Positions 19,207 through 27,631 of a stretch of DNA of 64,000 nucleotides are shown piece after piece. The number at the start of each line of letters is the position of its first letter. Position 1 is the stretch's first letter. The DNA is from Acidimicrobiales bacterium (lineage in GTDB: Bacteria > Actinomycetota > Acidimicrobiia > Acidimicrobiales > SZUA-35). The notes beneath the pieces were generated by a model, which saw only the letters and a list, made by a program, of their open reading frames with translations, had not been told where the DNA came from and did not search any database. The position numbers and the translations under genes were made by a program. Location of the stretch: assembly GCA_041394265.1 (NCBI GenBank), contig JAWKIO010000005.1, forward strand, positions 1,240,001 to 1,304,000. Direction: 5' to 3'.

Positions 19207-20808
19207 ATGACCGAGCAACGAGACGTCGTCATCGTGGGCGCCGGGTTCAGCGGGCTCTACCTGCTGTACCGCCTCCGTCAGGAAGGCTTCGACGTCCATC
19301 TCGTCGAGGCCGGCTCGGGCCTCGGTGGCGTATGGAACGCCAATCGCTATCCGGGCGCCCGCGTCGACTCGCACGTGCCGAACTACGAGTACTCGATCGA
19401 AGAGGTGTGGCGCGACTGGAACTGGCCCGAACGGTTCCCGAGCGGTGTCGACCTGCGCCGCTACTTCCGCCACGTCGACGAGGTCCTCGGGCTGAGTGCC
19501 GACATCTCGCTCGACACCCGGGTCGAGGCGGCCACGTTCGACGAGTCCCAGCGCCGCTGGCACATCTCGACCGATACCGGCCGCCAGATCGACACGCGCT
19601 TCTTCGTGCTCTGCACCGGGTTCGCGTCCAAGCCCTACGTGCCCGACTTCCCGGGCCTCGCCGAGTTCGGGGGCGAGTGGTATCACACGGCCCGCTGGCC
19701 TGAAGACGAGGTGCCGCTCGCCGGGCGACGCATCGGCGTGATCGGCACCGGTGCCAGCGGCGTACAGGTGGTGCAGGAAGCGAGCAAGGTGGCACGCGAG
19801 CTGGTCGTGTTCCAGCGCTCTCCGGTGACCGCCATCGCCATGCAGCAACGCCAGCTGAGCGTCGAGGAGCAGGCCGAAGCGAAGAAGACGTACCGAGAGG
19901 TGTTCGCTCACCGGAACACGCCGCCGGGCAGCATGACCGATGTCCTCCGGCTCGACATCGGTGCGTTCGACGTCACGCCCGAGGAGCGCGAGCGCATCTA
20001 TCAGGCGGCGTGGGACAAGGGTGGCTTCCACTTCTGGGTCGGGACCTTCAACGACATCCTCGCCGATGAAGCGGCCAACCTCACTGCGTATGAGTTCTGG
20101 CGGGATAAGGTCCGGCCACGCATCGACGATCCGGCGGTTGCCGACTTCCTGGCTCCGATGTCGCCGCCGTACCCCTTCGGCACCAAGCGACCGTCGCTCG
20201 AGCAGGACTACTACGAGGCGTTCAATCAGGACAACGTGCATCTGGTCGACCTGCGGTCCACCCCGATCGAACGATTCACCAACGCTGGCATCGAGACCTC
20301 CGCAGCGTCGTTCGATCTCGACCTGGTCGTGTTCGCCACGGGGTTCGATGCCAATACCGGCGGTCTCACGCAGATCGACCTGCGCGACACCGACGGCGTG
20401 TCGCTCTCGGATCGTTGGGCGGGTGGCGTGTCCTCCAACCTCGGCCTGTCGGTGTCCAAGTTCCCCAACATGATCATCATGTATGGCCCGCAGAGCCCGA
20501 CGGCGTTCTGCAACGGGCCCACCTGCGCCGAAGTCCATGGTGAGTGGATCGTCGATCTCTTCGAGCACATGCGAGACGAGCACCTCACCCGGATCGAGTC
20601 GACTCCCGAAGCCGAGCAACAGTGGACCGATCACGTGGCCTCGGTCGCTGCGTCGAGCCTGTTGTCGAAGGCCGACTCGTGGTACATGAGCGCCAACATC
20701 CCCGGCAAGCCGCGACAGCTGCTGAACTTCCCGGCGACCGACTCCTACCTTCGACACCTCGCCCGTCGTCAGGCCAACGGGTACGAAGGGTTCGTGTTCG
20801 CCTCGTGA
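19207..20808 (+). CDS. Flavin-containing (Baeyer-Villiger-type) monooxygenase
   Basis: A 533-aa class B flavoprotein monooxygenase. Motifs in order are VVIVGAGFSGLYLLYRL (FAD), LGGVWNANRYPGARVDSH, then GVIGTGASGVQVVQEASK (NADPH) and FATGFDANTGG near the C terminus. The ATG at 19207 is used; a TTG 9 bp upstream is the only in-frame alternative. It lies 50 bp after the swivelling-domain gene on the same strand and may be the third member of a methyltransferase/phosphotransferase-like/monooxygenase set. It is only a moderate match to the BVMO at 1164-2780, so the two are not recent duplicates. Confidence 0.9.
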   Translation: MTEQRDVVIVGAGFSGLYLLYRLRQEGFDVHLVEAGSGLGGVWNANRYPGARVDSHVPNYEYSIEEVWRDWNWPERFPSGVDLRRYFRHVDEVLGLSADISLDTRVEAATFDESQRRWHISTDTGRQIDTRFFVLCTGFASKPYVPDFPGLAEFGGEWYHTARWPEDEVPLAGRRIGVIGTGASGVQVVQEASKVARELVVFQRSPVTAIAMQQRQLSVEEQAEAKKTYREVFAHRNTPPGSMTDVLRLDIGAFDVTPEERERIYQAAWDKGGFHFWVGTFNDILADEAANLTAYEFWRDKVRPRIDDPAVADFLAPMSPPYPFGTKRPSLEQDYYEAFNQDNVHLVDLRSTPIERFTNAGIETSAASFDLDLVVFATGFDANTGGLTQIDLRDTDGVSLSDRWAGGVSSNLGLSVSKFPNMIIMYGPQSPTAFCNGPTCAEVHGEWIVDLFEHMRDEHLTRIESTPEAEQQWTDHVASVAASSLLSKADSWYMSANIPGKPRQLLNFPATDSYLRHLARRQANGYEGFVFAS

Positions 20809-20854
20809 CTCATCGCAGTTCTTCGGTTCGCGGGTCTGAGGGTATGGTCGCGCC

Positions 20855-21577
20855 ATGAGTCGTCGGGCCGCGCTGTTCATCGTCGTCGGCGCGCTGATCA
20901 GCCTGCTCTTCGCCACAGTGACGACGAGCGGAAAGGTGGAGTTCGCCGAGCGAGCGCCGACATCTCCCGACGCTCCGGGAGTCGTCATCGACGACACGAC
21001 GTCACCTGCGGGCGAACCGCCGCAGCTGGTCCCCGTCGAGCGGCGCAACACCAGCGGGCGCATCCCCGCCACGATCCTGCTGTGGCTTGGCGCCACTGGC
21101 GCTGCGCTCGTGGTGCTCTACGTGCTGTATCTCCTCCGCGACCTCTTCGCGAACATCCCGGGGCTGCGTTGGAGCCGCCGCTTCGGCCAGGACACCGCCT
21201 TCGACGTGCTCCCCGATGTTGCGGCTGCGGTCGTCGACGAGGCCGACGCACAACGAGCCGAGCTCCTCGCCGGAGAACCGCGTAACGCCATCGTGCGATG
21301 CTGGCTCCGCCTCGAGCACGACGTCGCATCGGTGGGCCTCGTCCGCCACCGTGCCCAGACCTCGGCCGAATTCACCGAGAGCGTGCTCGCCGGCTACAGC
21401 GTCGACGGTGAAGCGATCCGCACGCTGGCCCGCCTCTACCGGGAGGCCCGATTTTCGCGCCACGAACTCGGTGAGACGGCCCGCAGCGACGCGCTCGACG
21501 CGCTGGACAGGCTGCACCAGTCGTTGATCGTGGCGTCATCCGAGCCGTCGGTGGACGACATGGCCGCTGCACGGTGA
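20855..21577 (+). CDS. DUF4129-domain membrane protein
   Basis: 240 aa with two membrane segments: an N-terminal signal-anchor (residues about 5-24) and a central helix (ILLWLGATGAALVVLYVLYLL). The cytoplasmic C-terminal half contains AIVRCWLRLEHDVASVG, TSAEFTESVL and LARLYREARFSRHELG, the helical motif of DUF4129. This domain is normally found at the end of a transglutaminase-like membrane protein or next to MoxR/DUF58 genes, as here. Its stop overlaps the next start by 4 bp (GTGA). It probably belongs to a membrane complex acting on the cell surface; molecular role unknown. Confidence 0.83.
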   Translation: MSRRAALFIVVGALISLLFATVTTSGKVEFAERAPTSPDAPGVVIDDTTSPAGEPPQLVPVERRNTSGRIPATILLWLGATGAALVVLYVLYLLRDLFANIPGLRWSRRFGQDTAFDVLPDVAAAVVDEADAQRAELLAGEPRNAIVRCWLRLEHDVASVGLVRHRAQTSAEFTESVLAGYSVDGEAIRTLARLYREARFSRHELGETARSDALDALDRLHQSLIVASSEPSVDDMAAAR

Positions 21578-22092
21578 GCGGGATGATCCGCATCGCCGAC
21601 CGAGCAGTGCACCCCGTCGCCGTGCTCGCAACGGTGGCAGGCGCCATCGGTCTGCTCGTCGCTGCCCCTCGGCTGCTGCTCATCATGCTCGTCGGAGCGG
21701 CCGCCATCGTTGGCGTCGTGTTGGCCGTCGAGCTCGCCCCGTCATCGCGAGCCATCGTCTGGAATGACTTTCGACGCTCGAGCTCCGAGCGCCAGGCGTC
21801 GGATCGTCGCGTCCAGGTGCTCAAGGCACGCCTTGGCCGCACCTTTCGAGCATCGTCGGTCGCCGCAGGCAGTGACGACACCGACGACGACGAACTGGGC
21901 GACGCGCTCGTGCACGTGATCGACGACCTGCTGCTGGACCAGCACGGCGTCGACCGAGCGGGCGACCCACAAGCTGCGGGGCGCATCCTCGGACCCGAGC
22001 TGGCTCGGTTCGTCGATGACCCTCTCGTCCGCCGTTCGATGGTCCGCCGTCGTTCGCTGGCTGCGACCTTGACACTGATCGAAGCGCTCTGA
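21574..22092 (+). CDS. Small membrane protein in the MoxR-DUF58 operon
   Basis: A 172-aa protein starting at a GTG that overlaps the upstream stop. One or two N-terminal hydrophobic helices (residues about 15-50) are followed by a soluble region with an acidic patch (DDTDDDELGD). I see no named domain. Position between DUF4129 and MoxR genes and the overlap make it an integral part of this operon; proteins at this position are common in actinobacterial MoxR clusters but uncharacterised. Confidence 0.72.
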   Translation: MSGMIRIADRAVHPVAVLATVAGAIGLLVAAPRLLLIMLVGAAAIVGVVLAVELAPSSRAIVWNDFRRSSSERQASDRRVQVLKARLGRTFRASSVAAGSDDTDDDELGDALVHVIDDLLLDQHGVDRAGDPQAAGRILGPELARFVDDPLVRRSMVRRRSLAATLTLIEAL

Positions 22093-22127
22093 CCCACCCA
22101 TCGACTCTCCATCCGGAACATCACCAC

Positions 22128-23126
22128 ATGCCACCTCTTGAACTGTCCAAGGTCTCCGAACTCTCTGCCGCGATCCTCGATGAAATCGAGACGGCCGTGA
22201 TCGGCAAGCGTGATGCGTTGACGATGGTGCTCGCCGGTCTGCTTGCCGGCGGCCACATCCTGCTCGAGGACTTTCCCGGGCTGGGCAAGACGCTGGCCGC
22301 ACGGTCATTTGCACAGACGCTCGGGCTCGACTTTGCCCGGGCCCAGTTCACGCCCGACCTGCTGCCTGCCGACCTGACCGGCTCGTTCATCTTCGACCAA
22401 CGGGTGAACGAGTTCTCGTTCCGGAAGGGCCCGCTCTTCACCGGGCTGCTGCTGGCCGACGAGATCAATCGCACACCTCCCAAGACGCAGGCCGCACTCC
22501 TCGAAGCCATGCAGGAACGGCAGATCACCGTCGAGGGGGAGACCTTCCATCTCGCTGTGCCATTCCACGTACTCGCCACGGCGAACCCTGTCGAGTACGA
22601 GGGCACCTATCCCCTGCCCGAGGCCCAGCTCGATCGCTTCATGATCCAGGTCAGCTTCGGGTACCCGAGTCCCGAAGAGGAATGGGAGGTGCTGCACCGA
22701 CGACTCGATCGGCAGCGCGAGGAGCAGACGCTGCGTCGCATCGTCGATGCCGACACGCTGGCCACCATGCAGGCGGCGATCGAACACGTGGAGGTCGACG
22801 AGAGCGTCGGCCGGTACTGCGTGGCGCTCGCCACCGCGACCCGCACGCATTCGCATGCGCTGATGGGCTCGTCGCCCCGAGGTTCGCTCTCGCTCATGCT
22901 GATGGCCCGAGCCCATGCGGTGATCGACGGCCGCGATTTCGTGACGCCCGAAGACGTCAAGGCGGTGGCGATTCCGGTGCTGGCGCATCGCGTCGCGGTC
23001 AAACCGGAGCTCTGGATGAGCAATGCGAGCGGAGCGTCGATCGTGGCCGACGTGCTCGGATCGGTACCGACCCCGTCCGTGCTCGAACCGGCCCGTGCCG
23101 ACGCGACCCCGATCGACCACCGGTGA
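22128..23126 (+). CDS. MoxR-family AAA+ ATPase
   Basis: A 332-aa MoxR ATPase of the AAA_3 group. Visible are Walker A (LEDFPGLGKTLAARSFA), the family segment FTPDLLPADLTGSF, Walker B with LLLADEINRTPPKTQAALLEAMQE, sensor 1 VLATANPVEYEGTYPLPEAQLDRF, and the C-terminal lid with SPRGSLSLMLMARAHA. MoxR ATPases act as chaperones maturing protein complexes, typically with the VWA or DUF58 proteins encoded beside them. The stop overlaps the DUF58 start (GTGA). All catalytic motifs look intact. Confidence 0.95.
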   Translation: MPPLELSKVSELSAAILDEIETAVIGKRDALTMVLAGLLAGGHILLEDFPGLGKTLAARSFAQTLGLDFARAQFTPDLLPADLTGSFIFDQRVNEFSFRKGPLFTGLLLADEINRTPPKTQAALLEAMQERQITVEGETFHLAVPFHVLATANPVEYEGTYPLPEAQLDRFMIQVSFGYPSPEEEWEVLHRRLDRQREEQTLRRIVDADTLATMQAAIEHVEVDESVGRYCVALATATRTHSHALMGSSPRGSLSLMLMARAHAVIDGRDFVTPEDVKAVAIPVLAHRVAVKPELWMSNASGASIVADVLGSVPTPSVLEPARADATPIDHR

Positions 23127-24421
23127 GTTCTGCCGCCGTCGGCGCATGGCGAGCGAGCCCCGCCCACTTCCGGGCGGTGGTCATCGGTGTGCTCGGCGTG
23201 ATCGCCGCACTGGTCTTCCGCTCCCCTGCGCTGCTCGTTCTCGCGGCTCCGTTCGCCTATATCGCAGCGTGGGGCACGGTCACCCGCCCGAACCGCAACC
23301 CCTCGTTGGCCGGATCGCTGTACCCCACCTCGGTTCGCGAGGGCGAGGCCGCAGCATGGACGGGTCGACTCGACCACATCGATGGGGTCGACCACGTCGT
23401 GCTCTTCGCCCAGTCGCGAGCATGGGTCGAGACGCAGCCGTCGTCGGGTGTCGTGAGCGTCGACACCGATAGGTGTACCGACGTCGAGCTGTCCCTCCCC
23501 ATGCGAGCGGTCCGCTGGGGTCACCACGTCGTCGGCCCGATCAACGTCGTGTCCTCGAGCCCCTGGGGCGCCTTTCGATCCAGGGGGCTCGATGCCGGCA
23601 AGCGGCTGACGGCGCTGCCCCTCCCCGATGCCTTCGACGCCGCACACTCGGGTTTGCGGGCAAACGGGCTGGTCGGCCTGCACCGCTCGACCCACCCGGG
23701 AGACGGCAACGAGTTCGCCGGCATTCGGCCCTTCCAGACCGGCGATCGCCTGCGGCGGATCAACTGGCGCCGATCGCTTCGGAGCAGCGAGCTCCACGTG
23801 ACAGCCACCTACGCCGATCAGGACACCCATCTCATCCTGCTCGTCGACGCCCACACCGACTTCGGTGAGTCCGGAGGCATCGATGGGCAGGCCTCGAGTC
23901 TCGACACCACCGTCCGAGCTGCCGGCGCGATCGCCGAACACTTCCTGACCCGGGGCGATCGAGTCTCGCTGCGGGTGTGGGATTCCCGCTTCAGCGCACA
24001 CGTCAATCCTGCGGGCGGGGCTCGACAGCTCCGGCGCATCCTCGACGTCCTTGCCGCGATCGAGCCGGGCGAGAACCGTTTCGTCTCGATCGCGACCGAC
24101 CGCTCGGTGCTTCCCGGTGACGCCCTGGCGATCGTGTTGTCACCCTTGGTGTCGCCCTCGGTGCTGCAGCGGGCCAACACCATTGCCAGCCACGGTCTGA
24201 GTGTCGCGGTGATCGACACGCTGCCTCCAGACGTCCATCTCGATGACGACGCCGCCACGGCGTTGGCGTGGCGCATCCGTCTGCTCGAACGCCACCGTGA
24301 GGTCCGCTCGATCCAGCGGGTCGGCGTACCGGTCGTGACATGGGCCGGGCCCGGCAGCCTGGATCCGGTCCTGCGTGAGATCGCCCGCCGCTCGTCGGCC
24401 CCTCGACTGGCCCACCGATGA
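23123..24421 (+). CDS. DUF58 domain protein
   Basis: 432 aa from a GTG overlapping the moxR stop. Two hydrophobic helices near the N terminus (VVIGVLGVIAALVF; ALLVLAAPFAYIAAWG) anchor it. The DUF58 core is EFAGIRPFQTGDRLRRINWRRSLRSSELHV, followed by a VWA-like fold beginning LILLVDAHTDFG, a partly degenerate MIDAS. It is the usual MoxR partner. The stop overlaps the next ATG by 4 bp. A role in maturing or mechanically supporting an envelope complex is inferred from the family, not demonstrated. Confidence 0.92.
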   Translation: MSSAAVGAWRASPAHFRAVVIGVLGVIAALVFRSPALLVLAAPFAYIAAWGTVTRPNRNPSLAGSLYPTSVREGEAAAWTGRLDHIDGVDHVVLFAQSRAWVETQPSSGVVSVDTDRCTDVELSLPMRAVRWGHHVVGPINVVSSSPWGAFRSRGLDAGKRLTALPLPDAFDAAHSGLRANGLVGLHRSTHPGDGNEFAGIRPFQTGDRLRRINWRRSLRSSELHVTATYADQDTHLILLVDAHTDFGESGGIDGQASSLDTTVRAAGAIAEHFLTRGDRVSLRVWDSRFSAHVNPAGGARQLRRILDVLAAIEPGENRFVSIATDRSVLPGDALAIVLSPLVSPSVLQRANTIASHGLSVAVIDTLPPDVHLDDDAATALAWRIRLLERHREVRSIQRVGVPVVTWAGPGSLDPVLREIARRSSAPRLAHR

Positions 24422-24963
24422 ACGCCGGATCCCTTCAGTACGCGGTCGACCGAGTGGTCGACGCCAGCCCGCAGCAGTGGTTGCTCAGGATCACCGCCAC
24501 ATGCGCCGCGATGGCAGCGATGGGAGCCGCAGGCGCAGCCGGGATTTGGTCGGCGCTCGGCTTCGTCATCGTTGCCTTGCTCGCTGCGCTGTCGTCGCTC
24601 CGGCCGGATTCGCACGCCGTCGTCGTCGTGGACATCATCATCATCGCCTCCCTGCACGCGGCGATCGACGACCCGGCAACGCCGTGGCTCCCCGTTGCTG
24701 CGCTCTGCCTGACGATCCATCACACCGTCACCGCCTTGGCGGCCTCGATCCCCATCGGCGGCGAGCTTCCCGTGTCGACCCTGGGTCGCTGGGTCCGTCA
24801 GACCGCCGTCGTCGCCGCATGCACCTTGGCGCTGTGGCTTGCCGTCGTCGTGCTCGACCGTCGGGATCTTCCTGGTAGCGCGCTACTGACGGCAGTCGCC
24901 CTGGCGGTCGCAGCCGGCGTGGCGTTGCTCGTCAGGGACGGGAGCATCGACGAGTCACGGTGA
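24418..24963 (+). CDS. Small polytopic membrane protein, end of MoxR operon
   Basis: 181 aa with about four to five hydrophobic helices and almost no soluble region. There is no named family that I can recognise. The ATGA overlap with the DUF58 gene shows it is translated from the same message. It probably forms part of the membrane assembly served by the operon. A transglutaminase-like gene, which often completes such clusters, is not found here. Confidence 0.72.
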   Translation: MNAGSLQYAVDRVVDASPQQWLLRITATCAAMAAMGAAGAAGIWSALGFVIVALLAALSSLRPDSHAVVVVDIIIIASLHAAIDDPATPWLPVAALCLTIHHTVTALAASIPIGGELPVSTLGRWVRQTAVVAACTLALWLAVVVLDRRDLPGSALLTAVALAVAAGVALLVRDGSIDESR

Positions 24964-25023
24964 TCGGTGCCGTCGGGCTGCTGTGCCTGTCGCCGAGGTC
25001 GACGATCGGCTAGACCAACGGCC

Positions 25024-25905
25024 ATGCATCTCGACTACCACCTGTGGCGCTTCGACTGGTCTGAGGGCCCTGCAACGATCGGACCCGACATCGCCGATCT
25101 GGCCAAGCGGGCCGAGGCAATGGGGGTCCGCACGTTGTCATGCATGGATCACTTCTTCCAGATGGAGGCCGTCGCCCCCGCCGAGCAGCCCATGCTCGAG
25201 GGCTACACCACGCTGGCATTCCTCGCCGGCCAGACAACGACCCTCCGGTTCCGGCTGCTCGTCGGCGGCGTGACGTACCGCCATCCCGGCGTGCTGGCGA
25301 AGACGGTGACCACGCTCGACGTCCTGTCCGGTGGGCGGGCCGAATTCGGGATCGGTGCCGCCTGGTACGACCGCGAACACCTCGGGCTCGGTGTCCCGTT
25401 TCCGCCGATGGCCGAGCGGTTCGAACGACTCGAGGAGACGCTGCAGATCGTCAACGCCATGTGGGCCCCGGGGGCCGAGCCCTACGAAGGTCGTCACTAT
25501 CAATTGGCCGAAACCCTGTGCGTGCCGGCACCCGTGAGTTCACCTCGGCCCCGGATCATGATCGGCGGCGGCGGTGAGCGAAAGACGCTGCGCATGGTCG
25601 CCCAGTACGCCGACGCCTGCAATCTCATGGGGACGCCCGCCGAGGTGAAGCACAAGCTCGACGTGCTTCGAGATCACTGTGCTCGGCTCGATCGCAACCC
25701 CAACGACATCGAGGTGACGGTCATGTTCCGGCCACCGACCACCGATCCGGACGCCATGATCGGCCTGGCCGAGGAGTTCGCCGCCATCGGCGTCTCGACC
25801 CTCATCACCGGCGCCACCGGACCGGACCCGGCAGGTCACCTCGAGTCGGTGCTCGGGCCGATCGCCGACCGCATCGCTGCCATCGAACCGGCAGGTCTGG
25901 GTTAG
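25024..25905 (+). CDS. LLM-class F420-dependent oxidoreductase
   Basis: A 293-aa luciferase-like enzyme of the short F420-dependent group. SCMDHFFQMEAVAP corresponds to the conserved D-H strand, LLVGGVTYRHPGVLAKTVTTLDVLSGGRAEFGIGAAW is strongly family-like, and PRIMIGGGGERKTLRMVAQYADACN is the C-terminal cofactor/phosphate loop. It probably transfers hydride between F420 and an unknown substrate. The ATG at 25024 begins directly at the conserved first strand. It heads a likely operon with the SnoaL-like gene 9 bp downstream and the SDR gene. Confidence 0.9.
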   Translation: MHLDYHLWRFDWSEGPATIGPDIADLAKRAEAMGVRTLSCMDHFFQMEAVAPAEQPMLEGYTTLAFLAGQTTTLRFRLLVGGVTYRHPGVLAKTVTTLDVLSGGRAEFGIGAAWYDREHLGLGVPFPPMAERFERLEETLQIVNAMWAPGAEPYEGRHYQLAETLCVPAPVSSPRPRIMIGGGGERKTLRMVAQYADACNLMGTPAEVKHKLDVLRDHCARLDRNPNDIEVTVMFRPPTTDPDAMIGLAEEFAAIGVSTLITGATGPDPAGHLESVLGPIADRIAAIEPAGLG

Positions 25906-25914
25906 TTTGCGGCC

Positions 25915-26295
25915 ATGACTGACCACGCCGAGGCTGCCCTTGACCGACTGATCCAAGCGATCGGTGCCGGAGACCCCGATGCGGCCCGAGCCGCCTATCA
26001 CCCCGACGCCACGATCTGGCACAACTACGACCAGATCGACCAGAGCGTCGACGAGAACCTGCGCACACTGTCCTGGCTCATCACGTCGATGCCCGAACGA
26101 CGCTACGAGGACGTGGTTCGGCGCTCGATCGAAGGTGGCGTCGTGCAGCAGCATGTCCTCCGGGGTGCAAACGCGCTCGGCACGCCGGTCGAGATGCCGG
26201 CCTGCCTATTCGCCTTCGTCGACGACGACGGCCTCATCACCCGGATCGAGGAGTATGTCGACACCGCCCAGTCGCAGGTGCTCTGGGAGCGCTGA
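25915..26295 (+). CDS. SnoaL-like / NTF2-fold protein
   Basis: A 126-aa protein of the NTF2-like superfamily. AAYHPDATIWHNYDQIDQSVDENL and LFAFVDDDGLITRIEEYVDTAQ are the typical first-helix and last-strand segments of SnoaL-like polyketide cyclases and limonene-epoxide-hydrolase relatives. Such small barrels act as isomerases, hydrolases or ligand binders; sequence alone does not say which. It sits 9 bp behind the LLM gene and 54 bp before an SDR, suggesting one catabolic unit. Confidence 0.82.
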   Translation: MTDHAEAALDRLIQAIGAGDPDAARAAYHPDATIWHNYDQIDQSVDENLRTLSWLITSMPERRYEDVVRRSIEGGVVQQHVLRGANALGTPVEMPACLFAFVDDDGLITRIEEYVDTAQSQVLWER

Positions 26296-26349
26296 CACCG
26301 TCAGCTCATCCGTTCGTGCGTGACGCACCGACGTGACAAACTCGCCGCC

Positions 26350-27147
26350 ATGACGCAGAGACGGATGGACGGACGAGTCGCAGTGATCACCGGCGGTGCG
26401 AGCGGCATCGGCCGCGCCTGCGCCGTGGCGATGGCGAACGAAGGCGCATCGGTCGTCATCGGCGACCTGCACCTCGACGTTGCGGGAGAGGTCGTCGCCT
26501 CGATCGAATCGAACGGGGGCACCGCACATGCGGTCGAGATCGACGTCACCGATGCCCCGAGCAACGAGTCCCTGATCGCCGAGGCCTTGGATCGTCACGG
26601 TCGCCTCGACGCCGTGGTCGCGGCGGCCGGCGTGTCGCACGCCGGCTACGAAAGCGGCGCCGGGATAGAGCGCGACGGCAGCGGCCTGCTCGACCAACCG
26701 GTCGCGGCCTGGCAACGGGTCATCGATGTGAACCTGACCGGGGTCATGATGATCAACCAGCTGGCAGCACGAGCGATGCTCAATGCCGGCAACGGGGGCA
26801 CGATCGTGAACATCGCATCGGCAGCGGCCAAGGTTCCGCTGCGGGGTGCGGTCGACTACTGCGTGTCGAAGGCCGGTGTCACCATGCTGACCAAGGCGTT
26901 CGCACTCGAGATGGCGCCACTCGGCATTCGGATCAACGCCATCGGCCCCGGCTACATCGAGACGCCGATGACCGCCCGCATGCGAGGCAACGACGACGCC
27001 CGGCAGTGGATGCTCGACATGACACCCATGGGCCGCTTCGGTGACCCGAGCGAGATCGCCTCGACCGCCGTCTTCTTGTCGAGCGACGAATCGTCGTACA
27101 TCACCGGGCAGGTGTTGTTCCCCGCCGGCGGCATGTTCACCGGCTGA
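26350..27147 (+). CDS. Short-chain dehydrogenase/reductase (SDR)
   Basis: A 265-aa classical SDR. The cofactor motif is ITGGASGIGRA, an acidic residue follows strand 2 (IGDLHLD), suggesting NAD preference, AAAGVSHAG replaces the usual NNAG, and catalytic residues are Ser in NIASAAAK and Tyr-Lys in YCVSK. INAIGPGYIETPM and YITGQVLFPAGG close the fold. All catalytic residues are present. The ATG at 26350 is the last in-frame start before the conserved region. It probably oxidises an alcohol made or used by its operon neighbours. Confidence 0.92.
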   Translation: MTQRRMDGRVAVITGGASGIGRACAVAMANEGASVVIGDLHLDVAGEVVASIESNGGTAHAVEIDVTDAPSNESLIAEALDRHGRLDAVVAAAGVSHAGYESGAGIERDGSGLLDQPVAAWQRVIDVNLTGVMMINQLAARAMLNAGNGGTIVNIASAAAKVPLRGAVDYCVSKAGVTMLTKAFALEMAPLGIRINAIGPGYIETPMTARMRGNDDARQWMLDMTPMGRFGDPSEIASTAVFLSSDESSYITGQVLFPAGGMFTG

Positions 27148-27166
27148 GGAGCCAAGCCGACGGCGG

Positions 27167-27586
27167 TCAGACCCGGTTCGGCACCAGGCGGACCGTCGAG
27201 CTGGCCTTGGCCAGCACGTTGCCTTCGGTGTCGAGCAGGCGACCTTCGGTGAACACCGTTTGCTTGCCGGCACGTTCGATCCAGCCCTCGGCGATGACGA
27301 CGCCCGGCGTGGCCGGGCGGAAGAAGCTCACCTTCACTTCGAGCGTGGCGATCCAGTAGTCGGTGGTGTAGCGGGCGATGCAGGCACTGGCCATGGCGGA
27401 GTCGATCCAACCGGTGACGAAACCACCCTGAGCCACACCGCCGGAATGACACATCTCGGGCGCGCAGGTGAACTCGAGCACGGCACGACCGGCCTCGCCA
27501 TCGGCCACCAGCTTGCGGCCGCCGCCGAGCGTCTCGAGCACCTCGCTCTCGCCCTCGGCCGGCTCCTGGTCGTTCGTCGTGTTCAT
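27167..27586 (-). CDS. PaaI-family thioesterase
   Basis: A 139-aa hotdog-fold protein. CHSGGVAQGGFVTGWIDSAMASAC carries the PaaI-type glycine-rich helix with its catalytic-position Asp, and the C-terminal half has EVKVSFFRPATPGVVIAEGWIERAGKQTVFTEGRLLD. It should hydrolyse an acyl- or aryl-CoA thioester. It lies on the minus strand 45 bp downstream of the EamA exporter and 147 bp downstream of the thiolase region, so it may share their transcript. Confidence 0.88.
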   Translation of the reverse strand: MNTTNDQEPAEGESEVLETLGGGRKLVADGEAGRAVLEFTCAPEMCHSGGVAQGGFVTGWIDSAMASACIARYTTDYWIATLEVKVSFFRPATPGVVIAEGWIERAGKQTVFTEGRLLDTEGNVLAKASSTVRLVPNRV

Positions 27587-27631
27587 ACTGGGGTCCCCGC
27601 TGTGCGCTGCATCGATCGGCGCACCACTCGA

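Noticed and set aside
19192..21096. 634-codon open frame on the minus strand opposite the second monooxygenase
   Set aside because: Antisense shadow; no ribosome site, no family resemblance, and it crosses into the DUF4129 gene.
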